Notes: generated from the sequence alone by a model not told the origin. 64,000 nt of DNA from Paraplanobispora siamensis (GCF_016863175.1 NZ_BOOJ01000040.1:1-64000); one strand, 5' to 3'; shown: positions 25,228 through 35,381, counted from the stretch's first letter. A program made the numbers and translations.

Positions 25228-26523
25228 GTGAACGACGAGCCGCTGCTGCCGCGGATGCGCACCAACGAGCTGCTGACGGAGTTGCAGGAGCGCCTGCAGG
25301 CGCTGGCTACGACTCAAGATCGTATCCATACCCTGCTGGAGGCGGTGATCGCGATCGGCAGTGAGCTGGACCTGGAAAGCGCGCTGCGGCGCGTCATCAC
25401 CGCGGCCACCCGGCTGGCCGATGCCCGCTACGGGGCCCTGGGGGTGATCGGTGAGGGCGGCACGCTCAAACGGTTCATCCCGGTGGGCATGAGCGAACAG
25501 CAGATCGCAGCCGTCGACCACTGGCCGTACGGGGAAGGACTGCTCGGCCTGCTGGTGCGCAAACCGCAGATCCTGCGCCTGGCGGATCTGGCCGACCATC
25601 CTGCCTCCTACGGCTTTCCCGAGGGGCATCCGCCGATGCGCAGCTTTCTGGGAGTGCCGATCCGGGTGCGCGAGAAGGTGTTCGGCAACCTGTATCTGAC
25701 CGAGAAGGCCGACGGCGGGCCGTTCGAGGAAGAAGACGAGGCCATCGTCACCGCGCTGGCCACCGCCGCGGGCGTGGCCATCGCCAACGCGCGGCTGTAT
25801 GAGCAAAGCCGGCGGCGCGAGGCCGAGCTGCATGTGTTCGCCGGCGTCGTCGCCCACGACCTCAAGCGCCCGCTCAGCGTGATCGGCGGCTTCACCGAAC
25901 TCGCCCTGCAAAGCCTCGCCGACCAGCACGTCCCTCAAGAGGACCTGGGCCATCTGCAGCGGGTGCTGACCGTCACCGAGCAGATGAACCAGCTGATCGA
26001 CGACCTGCTCACCTACGCCAGCGCCCGCGACGCCGCATTGAGTCTGCTCGATGTCGACACCGCTGATTTGGTACGCCAGATCATCGACGACCATCTGGCC
26101 GGGGTCGAGGAGGCCGACGCGGTGCCGCAGATCTACACCGGCACGCTGCCGCCGGTACGCGGCAACCCTCCCCTGCTGCGTCAGCTGTTCAACAACCTGA
26201 TCGGCAATGCGATCAAGTACACGGCGGCCGGTCAGGTCGCCCGTGTCGATATCACCGGCGAGCCGACCGGTGACGGCTGGGTGCGCATCACGGTCGCCGA
26301 CCGCGGCATCGGTATCCCGGCCGGTGAACATGAGGCCATCTTCACCGGGTTCCACCGCGCCGCCGAGGCCGCCGACACCTACAGCGGCACCGGCCTGGGG
26401 CTGGCCATCTGCCAGCGGGTCGTCGAGCGCCATGGCGGCACCATCAGCGCCTGCGACAATCCCGGCGGCGGCGCCCGCCTCGTCTTCACCCTGCCCGCCG
26501 CAGCAGACGACCCACGCACCTGA
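25228..26523 (+). CDS. Soluble GAF histidine kinase, DevS-like input
   Basis: 431 residues. A GAF domain (about 35-190) of the kind seen in DevS/DosT-type and related kinases: ARYGALGVIGEGGTLKRFIP, MRSFLGVPIRVREKVFGNLYLTEK. HisKA: FAGVVAHDLKRPLSVIGGFTEL. HATPase: GNAIKYTAAG, ADRGIGIPAGE, GTGLGLAIC. GTG start after GGGGCGGGGAT. A heme ligand cannot be assigned by eye. No response regulator is adjacent, only the receiver fragment upstream. Confidence 0.9.
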   Translation: MNDEPLLPRMRTNELLTELQERLQALATTQDRIHTLLEAVIAIGSELDLESALRRVITAATRLADARYGALGVIGEGGTLKRFIPVGMSEQQIAAVDHWPYGEGLLGLLVRKPQILRLADLADHPASYGFPEGHPPMRSFLGVPIRVREKVFGNLYLTEKADGGPFEEEDEAIVTALATAAGVAIANARLYEQSRRREAELHVFAGVVAHDLKRPLSVIGGFTELALQSLADQHVPQEDLGHLQRVLTVTEQMNQLIDDLLTYASARDAALSLLDVDTADLVRQIIDDHLAGVEEADAVPQIYTGTLPPVRGNPPLLRQLFNNLIGNAIKYTAAGQVARVDITGEPTGDGWVRITVADRGIGIPAGEHEAIFTGFHRAAEAADTYSGTGLGLAICQRVVERHGGTISACDNPGGGARLVFTLPAAADDPRT

Positions 26524-27251
26524 GCGCCGCGCCTTGCTCTCGCTGCTCGCCGGATGCGGCCTACCCCGTCACCGGCCTGTAGCGTCCGGGCGGTCGACTC
26601 GACCGGGGCGATGGCGCCTGCGCGAGCACGGCCGCATCGCCTCAGCCGCCGAAGGGCCCCTGGCTCGTCGATCGCAACAGGGCCAGAGCGGGGGAGAGGC
26701 CGCCGACACGGCGGGTACGGCAGCCGTTCCGAGGGGGCAGGCTTATGGCCCCGGCCGAGGCAGCTGTGTGATCCCTCTCCAGCCGGACACCGCAAGTGAT
26801 GGACGCAACGCTTTCCGTAGCGGCTTGTTCCGGGCGGGTGATCCGCCGCCCGCTCCCCGCGCCCGCCCGCCCGCCGGCCTGCCAGCCGGGCGAGGGCGCC
26901 CGCTGTCGCGGCAACCGGGCCGCTGCGGCCGTCACCGGTCGTGCGCCGGTGACGGGCCGCCACCCGGGAGGCGCACGGTGGAGGTCGAGCCCCGTCCTGG
27001 AGTGCTGGCGGCGGTGGCGGTGCCGCCGTGCGCCTCGGCGATCGTCGTCCCGCCGGACCACGAGCTCACCCGGGATGGGAAATCTCCAGGGTGCGAGCGG
27101 GCGAGTGCGTCGCAGGAGGCGTATGGATCCCGTCAACAATCCGTCCGGGGGCGTAGGGAAAGCGTCAAGATACGGGGAAGGTGCCAGCTGTCACTATTTC
27201 ATGGGCTTTGTCCCTCGCAGAGGGGCCTCGGTGTGTTCTCGGGATTGGAAA
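26524..27251. other. Gap before kdpD, no supported gene
   Basis: About 730 bases. A long open frame continues upstream of KdpD, but its residues are low-complexity and not KdpD-like, so I treat this as leader DNA. A short frame near 26980-27080 (VEVEPRPGVLAAVAVPP) has protein-like strands but no match I recognise. Confidence 0.45.
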
Positions 27252-29825
27252 ATGGTGATCGGCATGCCACGGGGGCGGCTGCGGATCTACCTGGGCGCGG
27301 CGCCGGGGGTCGGCAAGACCTTCGCCATGCTGGGCGAGGGACGGCGGGGGCGGGAACGGGGCCGGGATGTGGTCGTGGGCCTGGTGGAGACCCACGGCCG
27401 TGCCCGCACCGCCGCGCTGTTGGACGGCATGGAGATCCTCCCCCGCCAGGACCTGGTCCATCGGGGTGAGAGCTTCACCGAAATGGACACCGAGGCGGTC
27501 ATCGCCCGCCGGCCGCAAGTCGTCCTGGTCGACGAGCTCGCCCACACCAACGCCCCGGGGGCGGGCAACGCCAAGCGCTGGCAGGACGTGGAGGAGATCC
27601 TGGAGGCCGGCATCGATGTGGTCTCCACGGTCAACATCCAGCACCTGGAGTCGCTCACCGACGTGGTACAGCAGATCACCGGGGTGGCCCAGCACGAGAC
27701 CGTGCCGGATGAGGTCGTGCGGCGGGCCGAGCAGGTCGAGCTGGTCGACATGGCGCCCCAGGCGCTGCGCCGCCGCCTGGCGCACGGCGACATCTACGCC
27801 CCGCAGGAGATCGACGCGGCGCTGTCGAGCTACTTCCGCGAGGGGAACCTGACCGCGCTGCGGCAGCTGGCGCTGCTGTGGCTGGCGGGAAGGGTCGACG
27901 AGCAGTTGGAGCGCTACCGCGCCGAGCACGGCATCGCCGCACCCTGGAGGGTGCGCGAGCGGGTGGTGGTCGCGCTGACCGGCGGCCCGGAGGGCGAGAC
28001 GCTGATCCGGCGGGCGGCCCGCATCGCCGGCCGCAGCAGGGGCGCCGACCTGCTGGCGGTGCACGTCACCCGGGCGGGCGGCGGCCTGAGCGGCGCCAGC
28101 CCGGCGCACCTGGCCCGCCAGCGCACTCTGGTCGAAGCCCTGGGCGGCTCCTACCACCAGGTGGTAGGCGACGACGTAGCGCGGGCGCTGCTGGACTTCG
28201 CCCGCGGTGTCAACGCCACCCAGCTCGTGCTGGGAGCCTCCCGCCGCGGCCGGTTGGCCCGCCTGCGCTCTCGCGGCGTCGGCGTGGAGACCATCGCGAT
28301 GTCCGGTTCCATCGATGTGCACATGGTCACTCACGGGGAGACCGCCACCGGCCGGCGACGCCCGTGGCGTTCGCATGCGGGGCTGTCCCGGATCCGGCGG
28401 AGGGCCGGGTGGGCTCTGACCGCGCTCGGTCTGCCCGCCCTGGTCGCGCTCCTGGTCCTGCTGGGCGGGGCGGTGAGCATGTCCAGCCGGATCCTGCTGT
28501 TCTTGATGATGGTCGTCGGCGTGGCGCTGGTGGGCGGCAGGTGGCCGGCGATCGCCGCAGCCGTGGGCGGCGTCGCCCTGCTCAACTGGTTCTTCACCCC
28601 GCCCCTGCACACCCTGTTCGTGGCCGGTGCCGACAACCTGCTCGCGCTCGTCGTGTTCGTGCTGGTCGCGATCACCGTCAGCGCCGTCGTCGATCTGGCC
28701 GCCCGCCGGACCGCGGAGGCCGCCGGCGCCGGCGCCGAGGCCGAGGTGCTGTCCACCCTGGCCGGGCACGTACTGCGCGGCCAGGCCGCGCTGGCCTCCC
28801 TGCTGGCCCGGTTGCGCGAGACCTTCGCCCTGACCTCGGTCACCCTCCTGGAGCGCGTCGGCGAGCCCGGTCTGGAGGATCGCGGCGACCCCGAGGCCTG
28901 GCGCATCCTGGCGACCTCCGGCGGCCCGCCCTGCACTCATCCGGCCGCCGCCGACACCGATGTGGTCATCGAGGACTCCCTGGTGCTGGCGATCCGCGGG
29001 CGGCTGCTGGCCGCCTCCGACCGCCGGGTGCTGGAGGCCTTCGCCACCGAGGCCGCCGTCGCCCTGCGCCAGGAGCGTCTCCAGCACGAGGCCGCACAGG
29101 CGAGGCCGCTGGCCGAGGCCGACAGGATGCGCACCGCCCTGCTGGCCGCCGTCAGCCACGACCTGCGCACCCCGCTCGCCTCGGCCAAGGCCGCCATCGA
29201 CAGCCTGCGCAGCACCGACATCGACTGGTCTGAGCACGACCGTGCCGAGCTGCTGGCCACCGCCGCCGAATCCCTGACCATGCTGGACCGGCTGGTGGCC
29301 AATCTGCTCGACATGAGCCGCCTGCAGGCCGGCGTGCTCGGCCTGGCCTCGCACCCGGTGGCGCTGGAGGAGATCGTGCCGCGCTCCATCGACGCCCTGG
29401 GCCCGCTGCGTGAGCGTGTCGAGGGCGACATCCCGCTGGAACTGCCCGAGATCGTCGCCGATGCGGCCCTGCTGGAACGCGTGCTGGTCAACGTGATGTC
29501 GAACGCGGCCCGCCACAGCCCGCCCGATCAGGTGGTCGTGGTCACCGCCAGCCGGCACGGCGATCGTGTGGAGATCCGCGTGATCGACCGCGGTCCCGGC
29601 ATCCCGCACGCCGCGCGCGAGCAGGTCTTCCTGCCCTTCCAGCGGCTGGGCGACCGTGACAACCACACCGGCGTCGGCCTGGGGCTGGCGCTGGCGCGCG
29701 GCCTCACCGAGGCCATGGGCGGCACCCTGGTTCCCGAGGAGACCCCGGGCGGCGGACTCACCATGATCGTCTCCATGCCGGTCTTCTCCCCCGACGGGGA
29801 CACGCCCACCGAGGAGGGGACGTGA
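27252..29825 (+). CDS. kdpD: KdpD-type sensor kinase
   Basis: 857 residues with the full KdpD layout. The N-terminal KdpD domain has Walker A GAAPGVGKT at residues 15-23 and VLVDELAHTNAPG. A UspA-like domain follows at about 235-360 (VALTGGPEGETLIRRAARIA). Four membrane helices lie at about 385-480, then a GAF-like region, HisKA with H636 in AAVSHDLRTPLAS, and HATPase (VNVMSNAARHSPPDQ, DRGPGIP, GVGLGLALA). KdpD senses potassium limitation or ionic stress and phosphorylates KdpE. It overlaps kdpE by 4 bases (GTGA). Start ATG 27252 or 27264. No kdpFABC is present; a transporter gene follows kdpE. Confidence 0.95.
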   Translation: MVIGMPRGRLRIYLGAAPGVGKTFAMLGEGRRGRERGRDVVVGLVETHGRARTAALLDGMEILPRQDLVHRGESFTEMDTEAVIARRPQVVLVDELAHTNAPGAGNAKRWQDVEEILEAGIDVVSTVNIQHLESLTDVVQQITGVAQHETVPDEVVRRAEQVELVDMAPQALRRRLAHGDIYAPQEIDAALSSYFREGNLTALRQLALLWLAGRVDEQLERYRAEHGIAAPWRVRERVVVALTGGPEGETLIRRAARIAGRSRGADLLAVHVTRAGGGLSGASPAHLARQRTLVEALGGSYHQVVGDDVARALLDFARGVNATQLVLGASRRGRLARLRSRGVGVETIAMSGSIDVHMVTHGETATGRRRPWRSHAGLSRIRRRAGWALTALGLPALVALLVLLGGAVSMSSRILLFLMMVVGVALVGGRWPAIAAAVGGVALLNWFFTPPLHTLFVAGADNLLALVVFVLVAITVSAVVDLAARRTAEAAGAGAEAEVLSTLAGHVLRGQAALASLLARLRETFALTSVTLLERVGEPGLEDRGDPEAWRILATSGGPPCTHPAAADTDVVIEDSLVLAIRGRLLAASDRRVLEAFATEAAVALRQERLQHEAAQARPLAEADRMRTALLAAVSHDLRTPLASAKAAIDSLRSTDIDWSEHDRAELLATAAESLTMLDRLVANLLDMSRLQAGVLGLASHPVALEEIVPRSIDALGPLRERVEGDIPLELPEIVADAALLERVLVNVMSNAARHSPPDQVVVVTASRHGDRVEIRVIDRGPGIPHAAREQVFLPFQRLGDRDNHTGVGLGLALARGLTEAMGGTLVPEETPGGGLTMIVSMPVFSPDGDTPTEEGT

Positions 29826-30490
29826 CCCGGATCCTGATCGTCGATGACGAGCCGCAGCTGCTGCGGGCGCTGCGCATCAACCTGGTCGCCCGCCACTACG
29901 AGGTCGCCCTGGCCGACGACGGCGGCTCCGCGCTGCGTCAGGCCGCGCAGTTCCATCCTGACCTGGTCGTGCTGGATCTGGGCCTGCCCGACATCGACGG
30001 GGTGGAGGTGGTCTGCGGCCTGCGCGGCTGGACGTCGGTGCCGATCATCGTGTTGTCGGGCCGGGTGGGCAGCCAGGACAAGATCGACGCCCTGGACGCC
30101 GGCGCCGACGACTACGTCACCAAGCCGTTCGACATCGAAGAACTCCTGGCCCGCATCCGGGCCGTCACCCGGCGCGCCGTACCGCACGGGACCCAGCCGG
30201 CGCAGATCCGCATCGGCGAGCGCACGGTCGACCTGGCCGCCAAGACGGTCTCCGGTGATGTACGGCTGACGCCCACCGAATGGCGTCTGCTGGAGCTGCT
30301 GCTGCGCAACCCCGGCAGGCTGATCAGCCAGCGCCAGATGCTCACCGAGGTGTGGGGGGCCGGCTATGCCAAGGAGACCCACTATCTGCGCCAGTACATG
30401 GCCCAGCTCCGCCGGAAGCTGGAGCCCGACCCCGCCCGGCCGGCCCATCTGATCACCGAGCCCGGCATGGGCTATCGCTTCGCGCCCTGA
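29822..30490 (+). CDS. kdpE: KdpE-type response regulator
   Basis: 222 residues, OmpR family. The receiver has D8-D9, phospho-Asp 52 in [13 protein letters not shown] and Lys in [16 protein letters not shown]. The winged helix carries [31 protein letters not shown] and ends in [11 protein letters not shown] start inside the kdpD stop. As no kdpFABC follows, its likely local target is the transporter gene 121 bases downstream, or distant operons. Confidence 0.95.
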   Translation: MTRILIVDDEPQLLRALRINLVARHYEVALADDGGSALRQAAQFHPDLVVLDLGLPDIDGVEVVCGLRGWTSVPIIVLSGRVGSQDKIDALDAGADDYVTKPFDIEELLARIRAVTRRAVPHGTQPAQIRIGERTVDLAAKTVSGDVRLTPTEWRLLELLLRNPGRLISQRQMLTEVWGAGYAKETHYLRQYMAQLRRKLEPDPARPAHLITEPGMGYRFAP

Positions 30491-30611
30491 GGCCGGTCGT
30501 CGGTCGCCTCATGACCGCCGCCGGTCCCGGAAGAAGGAAACGCGCCATGCGCACCACACGCACCACGGCAACACACCGGCAATCGACACCGACCACGGGG
30601 GGTGGGCAGGG

Positions 30612-32549
30612 GTGAACACGTCGACCCCGCCGAGGACCGTATCCGCGCACGAGGAGTCCACGCTGCGCCGGTGGCTGCTGCACGGCCTGTCGCGCTCGGA
30701 CGCCAAGACCACCGGCCCGCACCACGAGGAGACGCCGGGACACCAGCACCCCTGGTGGCAGGTGATGTGCCTGACCGGCGTGGACTACTTCTCCACCCTG
30801 GGCTACCAGCCCGGCATCGCCGCGCTGGCCGCCGGGGCGCTCAGCCCGATCGCCACGCTGCTGCTGGTGGCGCTGACGCTGTTCGGGGCGCTGCCCACCT
30901 ACCGGGCGGTGGCCAAGCAGAGCCCGCACGGGCTGGGCTCGCTGTCGATGCTGGAGAGCCTCCTGCCCGGATGGCGCGGCAAGCTGCTGGTTTTGTTCCT
31001 GCTCGGGTTCGTGGCCACCGCGTTCATCGTGACGATCACGTTGTCGGCCGCCGACGCCACCGCTCACGTGCTGCACAACCCGTTCGTACCGGAGTCCTTC
31101 TCCGGCTGGCAGGTGCCGGTGACGCTGATGCTGATCGCCGCCCTGGGCGCGGTGTTCCTGATCGGCTTCAGCGAGGCCATCTCCATCGCGGTGGTGCTGG
31201 TCGCCGTCTATCTGGCCTTGAACGTCGTGGTCGTGGCGGTGGCCGTCCAGCACGTGCTCATCGAGCCGGCCCTGGTCGCCGACTGGGGCGCCGCGCTGAC
31301 GGCCGAGCACTCCAGCCCGATCGCGATGATCGCCGTCTCGCTGTACGTCATGCCGAAACTCGCTCTGGGACTGTCCGGCTTCGAGACCGGGGTGGCGGTG
31401 ATGCCGCTGGTCAAGGGGGACCTGGCTCGGCGGATCGCGGGCACCAGGAAGCTGCTGACCACCGCGGCGCTGATCATGAGCGGCTTCCTGATCACCTCCA
31501 GCTTCGCCACCACGGTGCTGATCCCGGCCGCCGAATTCGCCGAGGGCGGCAAGGCCAACGGCCGGGCCCTGGCCTATCTGGCGCACGAGTTCCTGGGCGA
31601 CTGGTTCGGCACCGCCTACGACATCTCCACGATCGCCATCCTGTGGTTCGCCGGCGCCTCCGCGCTGGCCGGACTGCTCAACATCGTCCCGCGGTATCTG
31701 CCCCGCTACGGCATGGCCCCGGACTGGTCGCGCGCCACCCGGCCGATGGTGCTGGTCTTCACCGCGATCTCTTTCGCCATCACGCTGGTCTTCGACGCCG
31801 ATGTGGAGTCCCAGGGCGGGGCCTACGCCACCGGCGTGCTGGCGCTGATCCTGTCGGCGGCCATCGCGGTCACCCTGTCGGCCTGGAGTGCGGGTCGCCG
31901 CCGGGCCGCGCTTCCCTTCGGCGTCATCACCCTGATCTTCGCCTACGCCACCGTGGCCAACATCATCGAGCGGCCCGACGGCCTGGTGATCGCGCTGCTG
32001 TTCGTGCTGGCGATCGTGGTAACCTCGCTGATCTCCCGGGCCACCCGTTCCACCGAGCTGCGCGTCACCCGCATCAGCCTGGACGATGCCGCCCGGCGCT
32101 ACATCAACGAAGCCGGTGAGATCCACCTGATCGCCAACGAGCCGCACGCCCGAGACTGCAAGGAGTACGTCGACAAGGCCCGCGAGGCCTGGGAACTGCA
32201 CCGGCTGCGCACCGGCGAAGGCCTGATCTTTCTTGAGGTGACCGTCCCGGACGCTTCGGAGTTCGAAAGCGAGCTGCGCGTCATCGGCGAGGAGCGCCAC
32301 GGTTTCCGCATCCTGCGCATGGAGAGCCCGACCGTCGCCAACTCCATCGCCGCGCTGCTGCTGTACCTGCGCGACGAGACCGGCAAGACGCCGCATGTGT
32401 ACTTCCACTGGGCCGCCGAGGGCAATCCGATCGGCGCGCTGCTGCGCTATCTGGTCTTCGGCGGCGGCGACATCCCGCCGCTGACCCGCGAGGTACTGCG
32501 CCAGGCCGAGCCCGACCCCGCCCGCCGCCCACTGGTCCACGTCGGTTGA
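30612..32549 (+). CDS. APC-superfamily transporter with cytosolic C-domain
   Basis: 645 residues. After a 50-residue polar N-terminus come about 12 membrane helices: [25 protein letters not shown] (helix 1, with an unwound-type glycine motif), then a regular APC series to about 480. The C-terminal 160 residues form a soluble domain (from [19 protein letters not shown] to the end) holding alpha/beta segments. The architecture recalls KimA/KUP-like potassium importers and other amino-acid/cation permeases, but helix 1 lacks the KimA sequence I remember. It directly follows kdpDE in the same direction, so potassium or osmolyte uptake is a reasonable inference. GTG start after a G-rich ribosome site. 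Confidence 0.82.
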   Translation: MNTSTPPRTVSAHEESTLRRWLLHGLSRSDAKTTGPHHEETPGHQHPWWQVMCLTGVDYFSTLGYQPGIAALAAGALSPIATLLLVALTLFGALPTYRAVAKQSPHGLGSLSMLESLLPGWRGKLLVLFLLGFVATAFIVTITLSAADATAHVLHNPFVPESFSGWQVPVTLMLIAALGAVFLIGFSEAISIAVVLVAVYLALNVVVVAVAVQHVLIEPALVADWGAALTAEHSSPIAMIAVSLYVMPKLALGLSGFETGVAVMPLVKGDLARRIAGTRKLLTTAALIMSGFLITSSFATTVLIPAAEFAEGGKANGRALAYLAHEFLGDWFGTAYDISTIAILWFAGASALAGLLNIVPRYLPRYGMAPDWSRATRPMVLVFTAISFAITLVFDADVESQGGAYATGVLALILSAAIAVTLSAWSAGRRRAALPFGVITLIFAYATVANIIERPDGLVIALLFVLAIVVTSLISRATRSTELRVTRISLDDAARRYINEAGEIHLIANEPHARDCKEYVDKAREAWELHRLRTGEGLIFLEVTVPDASEFESELRVIGEERHGFRILRMESPTVANSIAALLLYLRDETGKTPHVYFHWAAEGNPIGALLRYLVFGGGDIPPLTREVLRQAEPDPARRPLVHVG

Positions 32550-32685
32550 GCGGCCGCCGACACCATGAACGCCGTGGCCGGCGCCGCCCGGCAGAGCGCC
32601 GGGGGCGTGGCCACCTCCAGGCGGGCCGCCGAACGCCGGGCCGCGGCAGGTGGCTGCGGCCCGGCGGCGGAAGCTGCACCGGGGG

Positions 32686-33642
32686 TTACAGGGAGGCCAG
32701 GACGCGGACGCGGTCGGCGATGACGCGGCGGGCGACGTCGGAGGCGTGGGCGATGCCCTCGAACTCGTGCGGGACGCCGGGGTGCAGGTGGAACTCGACG
32801 GGTACGCCGGCCTGGGACAGGCGCAGGGCGTAGGTGAGGTCCTCGTCGCGGAAGATGTCGAGCTGGCCGACCTCGATGTAGGCCGGCGGCAGCCCCGCGG
32901 GGTCGGCGACGCGGGCGGGAGCGGCGTAGGCGGGTGTGCCGGGGCCGCCGGCGCTGTGGCCCAGCAGCGCCTGCCAGCCGGTGCGGTTGTCATCCCACGA
33001 CCACAGCACGAACGGCGCGAGGTGCGGGTCGGGGGTGAGGGTGCGGTCATCAAGCATCGGCATCAGGAGGATCTGCCGGGCGATGGCCGGGCCGCTGCGG
33101 TCGCGGGCCAGGATCGCCACGGCGGCGGCCAGCCCGCCGCCGGCGCTGTCACCGAACACGCCGATGCGGGCCGGGTCGACCCCCAAGGAGGCGGCGTGCT
33201 CGTGCAGCCACAGCAGTGCTGCGTAGGCGTCCTCCACCGGGACCGGGTGGGGGTGTTCGGGGGCGCGCCGGTAGTCCACCGACAGGATCGGGGTGCCGCT
33301 GGCCGCCACATACCGCGACACCGACCCGTCGAACAGGCCGACATGACCCAGGATCATGCCGCCGCCGTGCAGGTAGAGGGCGGCCGGACCGGGCCGGGCG
33401 GGGGTGTCACGGCGGGTGTACCAGCGCAGCAGGATCGACGCGCCGTCGGCGGTGGCCATCTCGAAGTCGGTGATCGTGACATCGTCCGGGGTCGGCTGCG
33501 CGGCGTCGGTGTGGGCGATCAGGGCCTCCAGGGCGGTGCGGCGGGCGGCGACGTCGCCGGCCGGCGGCGGGGTGGCGCCGGCCATCGCGGCGGCGATCGG
33601 GGCGAGGGCCTGGGCGACCTGCGGGTCGAGGGTGAAGGACAT
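32686..33642 (-). CDS. Alpha/beta-hydrolase esterase, HSL family IV
   Basis: 318 residues. The oxyanion motif YLHGGGMILGH, nucleophile motif GDSAGGG, and late Asp (DEDLTYALRL) and His (PGVPHEFEGI) complete the hormone-sensitive-lipase type triad. It hydrolyses short acyl esters in the cytoplasm; substrate unknown. It ends a leftward pair with the oxidoreductase gene upstream (123-base gap) and is probably co-regulated by the divergent MarR protein. GGAGAACCGTC precedes the ATG. Confidence 0.9.
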   Translation of the reverse strand: MSFTLDPQVAQALAPIAAAMAGATPPPAGDVAARRTALEALIAHTDAAQPTPDDVTITDFEMATADGASILLRWYTRRDTPARPGPAALYLHGGGMILGHVGLFDGSVSRYVAASGTPILSVDYRRAPEHPHPVPVEDAYAALLWLHEHAASLGVDPARIGVFGDSAGGGLAAAVAILARDRSGPAIARQILLMPMLDDRTLTPDPHLAPFVLWSWDDNRTGWQALLGHSAGGPGTPAYAAPARVADPAGLPPAYIEVGQLDIFRDEDLTYALRLSQAGVPVEFHLHPGVPHEFEGIAHASDVARRVIADRVRVLASL

Positions 33643-33765
33643 GACGGTTCTCCTTGTGCCGGACCGGGCCGGAGGCCCGGTCCCGAAGGGGGCGGAAAGT
33701 GAGCAGGCGGCGACAGCGCGGCCCGCGGACGGGAGTCGGCGCGGATCGGCCCGGGGGCGGCCGGG

Positions 33766-34698
33766 TCAGGGGATGAGGATCGTCTTGCCGGGCAGGCGCC
33801 CGGCGGCGGCCGCGTCGTGGACGGCGGCCAGGTCGGCCAGCGGCCGCCGTCCGGCCACGTCGATCCGCAGGTCTCCGGCGTCGATGCGGGTGACGAGGCC
33901 GGCGAGCTGGGCGGCGTCGCTGCGGGCGGACATCCGCACCGCCCGCACCCCGCGCGCCAGATCCTCGACGCCGGCAGCGGTGGTGCTGACGAAGATCCCT
34001 CCATCGGCGACCAGACCGGCCAGCTCGGCGCTTTCCTGCGCGGAGGCGGACGCCAGGTTGAGCACGACGTCGAATCGCCTCCCCGCCACTGCCCGCGCCG
34101 GCGGCGCGGCGGTGTAGTCGACGATCCGGCCCGCCCCGTAGGCGCGGATCCGCTCGGCGCTGCGTGCGCTCGCCGTCGCCGTGACCGGCGCTCCGGCCTG
34201 TACGGCGAGCTGGACGGCGTATCCGCCGACCGCACCGCCCGCGCCGTTGACCAGGACGCTTTGCCCGGCGGTCAGGCCGGCGTGCTCGAACAGCGCCTGC
34301 CAGGCCGTCAGGCCCACCGCGGGCAGCGCCGCCGCGTCCGCCAGGTCGACCGTTCGCGGGGCCGCGGCCAGAAGCCGGGCCGGGGCGGCGACGTACTCGG
34401 CGGCCGCGCCGTCGGCGTCCATCGGCAGGAACGCCACCACCGCGTCCCCGGCCTTCCAGCCGGTGACGCCCGCGCCGACCTCGTCGATGATGCCGGCCAC
34501 GTCGATCCCCGGGATGTGCGGGAGCGTCAGGGGGAAGGCCTGCTGCAGGAAACCGGCGCGGATTGCGGCGTCCACCGGGTTGAAGGAGGTGGCGGCCACC
34601 TTCACCACCACCTGTCCCGCACCTGCGGCCGGCCGCTCGGCGGTTTCGTAGGTCAAGACATCGCTGTCGCCGTAGGAGTGGTAGCGCATCGCTTTCAT
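33766..34698 (-). CDS. Zinc-less MDR NADPH:quinone-type oxidoreductase
   Basis: 310 residues. N-terminal catalytic fold (MKAMRYHSYGDSDVLTYE, FNPVDAAIRAG, PHIPGIDVAGIIDEVG) and a Rossmann domain with VLVNGAGGAVGGYAVQLA. No structural-zinc cysteines, as in quinone oxidoreductases. It reduces quinones or enones with NADPH. GAGGAG precedes the ATG. Its promoter region contains three 18-bp TTCGAA-centred sites shared with the divergent MarR gene, so expression is probably inducible by electrophiles. Confidence 0.92.
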   Translation of the reverse strand: MKAMRYHSYGDSDVLTYETAERPAAGAGQVVVKVAATSFNPVDAAIRAGFLQQAFPLTLPHIPGIDVAGIIDEVGAGVTGWKAGDAVVAFLPMDADGAAAEYVAAPARLLAAAPRTVDLADAAALPAVGLTAWQALFEHAGLTAGQSVLVNGAGGAVGGYAVQLAVQAGAPVTATASARSAERIRAYGAGRIVDYTAAPPARAVAGRRFDVVLNLASASAQESAELAGLVADGGIFVSTTAAGVEDLARGVRAVRMSARSDAAQLAGLVTRIDAGDLRIDVAGRRPLADLAAVHDAAAAGRLPGKTILIP

Positions 34699-34715
34699 GA
34701 TCTCTCCTCGCTTTT

Positions 34716-34733
34716 TGCTTCGAATTTGAAGCA
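34716..34733. promoter_or_regulatory. MarR operator 1
   Basis: TGCTTCGAATTTGAAGCA, a perfect 6-bp-arm dyad (TGCTTC/GAAGCA) 18 bases upstream of the oxidoreductase start. One of three like sites in the divergent region. Confidence 0.75.
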
Positions 34734-34748
34734 TGTGAGGACATTAAC

Positions 34749-34766
34749 TGCTCCGAGTTCGAAGCA
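34749..34766. promoter_or_regulatory. MarR operator 2
   Basis: TGCTCCGAGTTCGAAGCA, matching the first site at 15 of 18 positions, in the middle of the divergent region. Confidence 0.7.
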
Positions 34767-34797
34767 ATACCCCTTCTCGTTGTGATGGTCGTCACAG

Positions 34798-34815
34798 TGT
34801 TTCGAGTTCGAAGCA
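34798..34815. promoter_or_regulatory. MarR operator 3
   Basis: TGTTTCGAGTTCGAAGCA, 14 bases upstream of the MarR ATG, placed for autorepression. Confidence 0.72.
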
Positions 34816-34829
34816 TGTAGGGTGCGAGC

Positions 34830-35381
34830 ATGACCGACCACGCTTCCGCCGCCGACACCGGCCACGTCCAGCCGCTCGAACCCCGGCAGCTGGAGGCCTA
34901 CTTCGTGCTCCTGGAAGCCGTCAGCCTGCTCCAGCACGCCGTCGAGCAGCACCTGCGCGCCGAAGGCGACATCAGCTATGTGCAGTTCCAGCTCCTGGCG
35001 CGCCTCTTTCACGCCCCTGGCCCGCTGACCATGACCCAGCTCGCCGACGGCGTCGTCTACAGCCGCAGCGGCCTGACCTACCAGGCCGGCCTGCTGGAGA
35101 AGGCCGGCCTCATCACCCGTGGCCCCTGCCCCGACGACGAGCGCGCCACCCGGGTCACCCTCACCGACGCCGGCCGCGACCTGTTCCACCACGTCCTGCC
35201 CGGCCACGTCCGGCTCTCCCGCCGCCTGCTGTTCGACCCGCTCAGCGACGACGACGTCGACCACCTCGGCGACATCATGACCCGCGTCCGCGACCACATG
35301 CGTGCTCAGCCGCCCCGCTCCGCCGCACCTCGCAAACGCCGCACCGCAACGCCCGCTCTCCCGGCCGAAGCTGCGACCTAG
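34830..35381 (+). CDS. MarR-family repressor
   Basis: 183 residues. The winged helix runs through LLARLFHAPGPLTMTQLADGVVYSRSGLTYQAGLLEKAGLI and the wing DDERATRVTLTDAGRDL. The N- and C-terminal helices form the dimer. It is divergent from the oxidoreductase-esterase pair with three matching operators between, so it most likely represses both sides and is released by a phenolic or electrophilic ligand. The C-terminal tail is basic and low-complexity. Confidence 0.92.
   Translation: MTDHASAADTGHVQPLEPRQLEAYFVLLEAVSLLQHAVEQHLRAEGDISYVQFQLLARLFHAPGPLTMTQLADGVVYSRSGLTYQAGLLEKAGLITRGPCPDDERATRVTLTDAGRDLFHHVLPGHVRLSRRLLFDPLSDDDVDHLGDIMTRVRDHMRAQPPRSAAPRKRRTATPALPAEAAT

Noticed and set aside
26796-27251. 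Long N-terminal extension of KdpD
   Set aside because: The extension is low-complexity Arg/Pro/Gly-rich, while the family begins at PRGRLRIYLGAAPG; a start at 27252 or 27264 fits.
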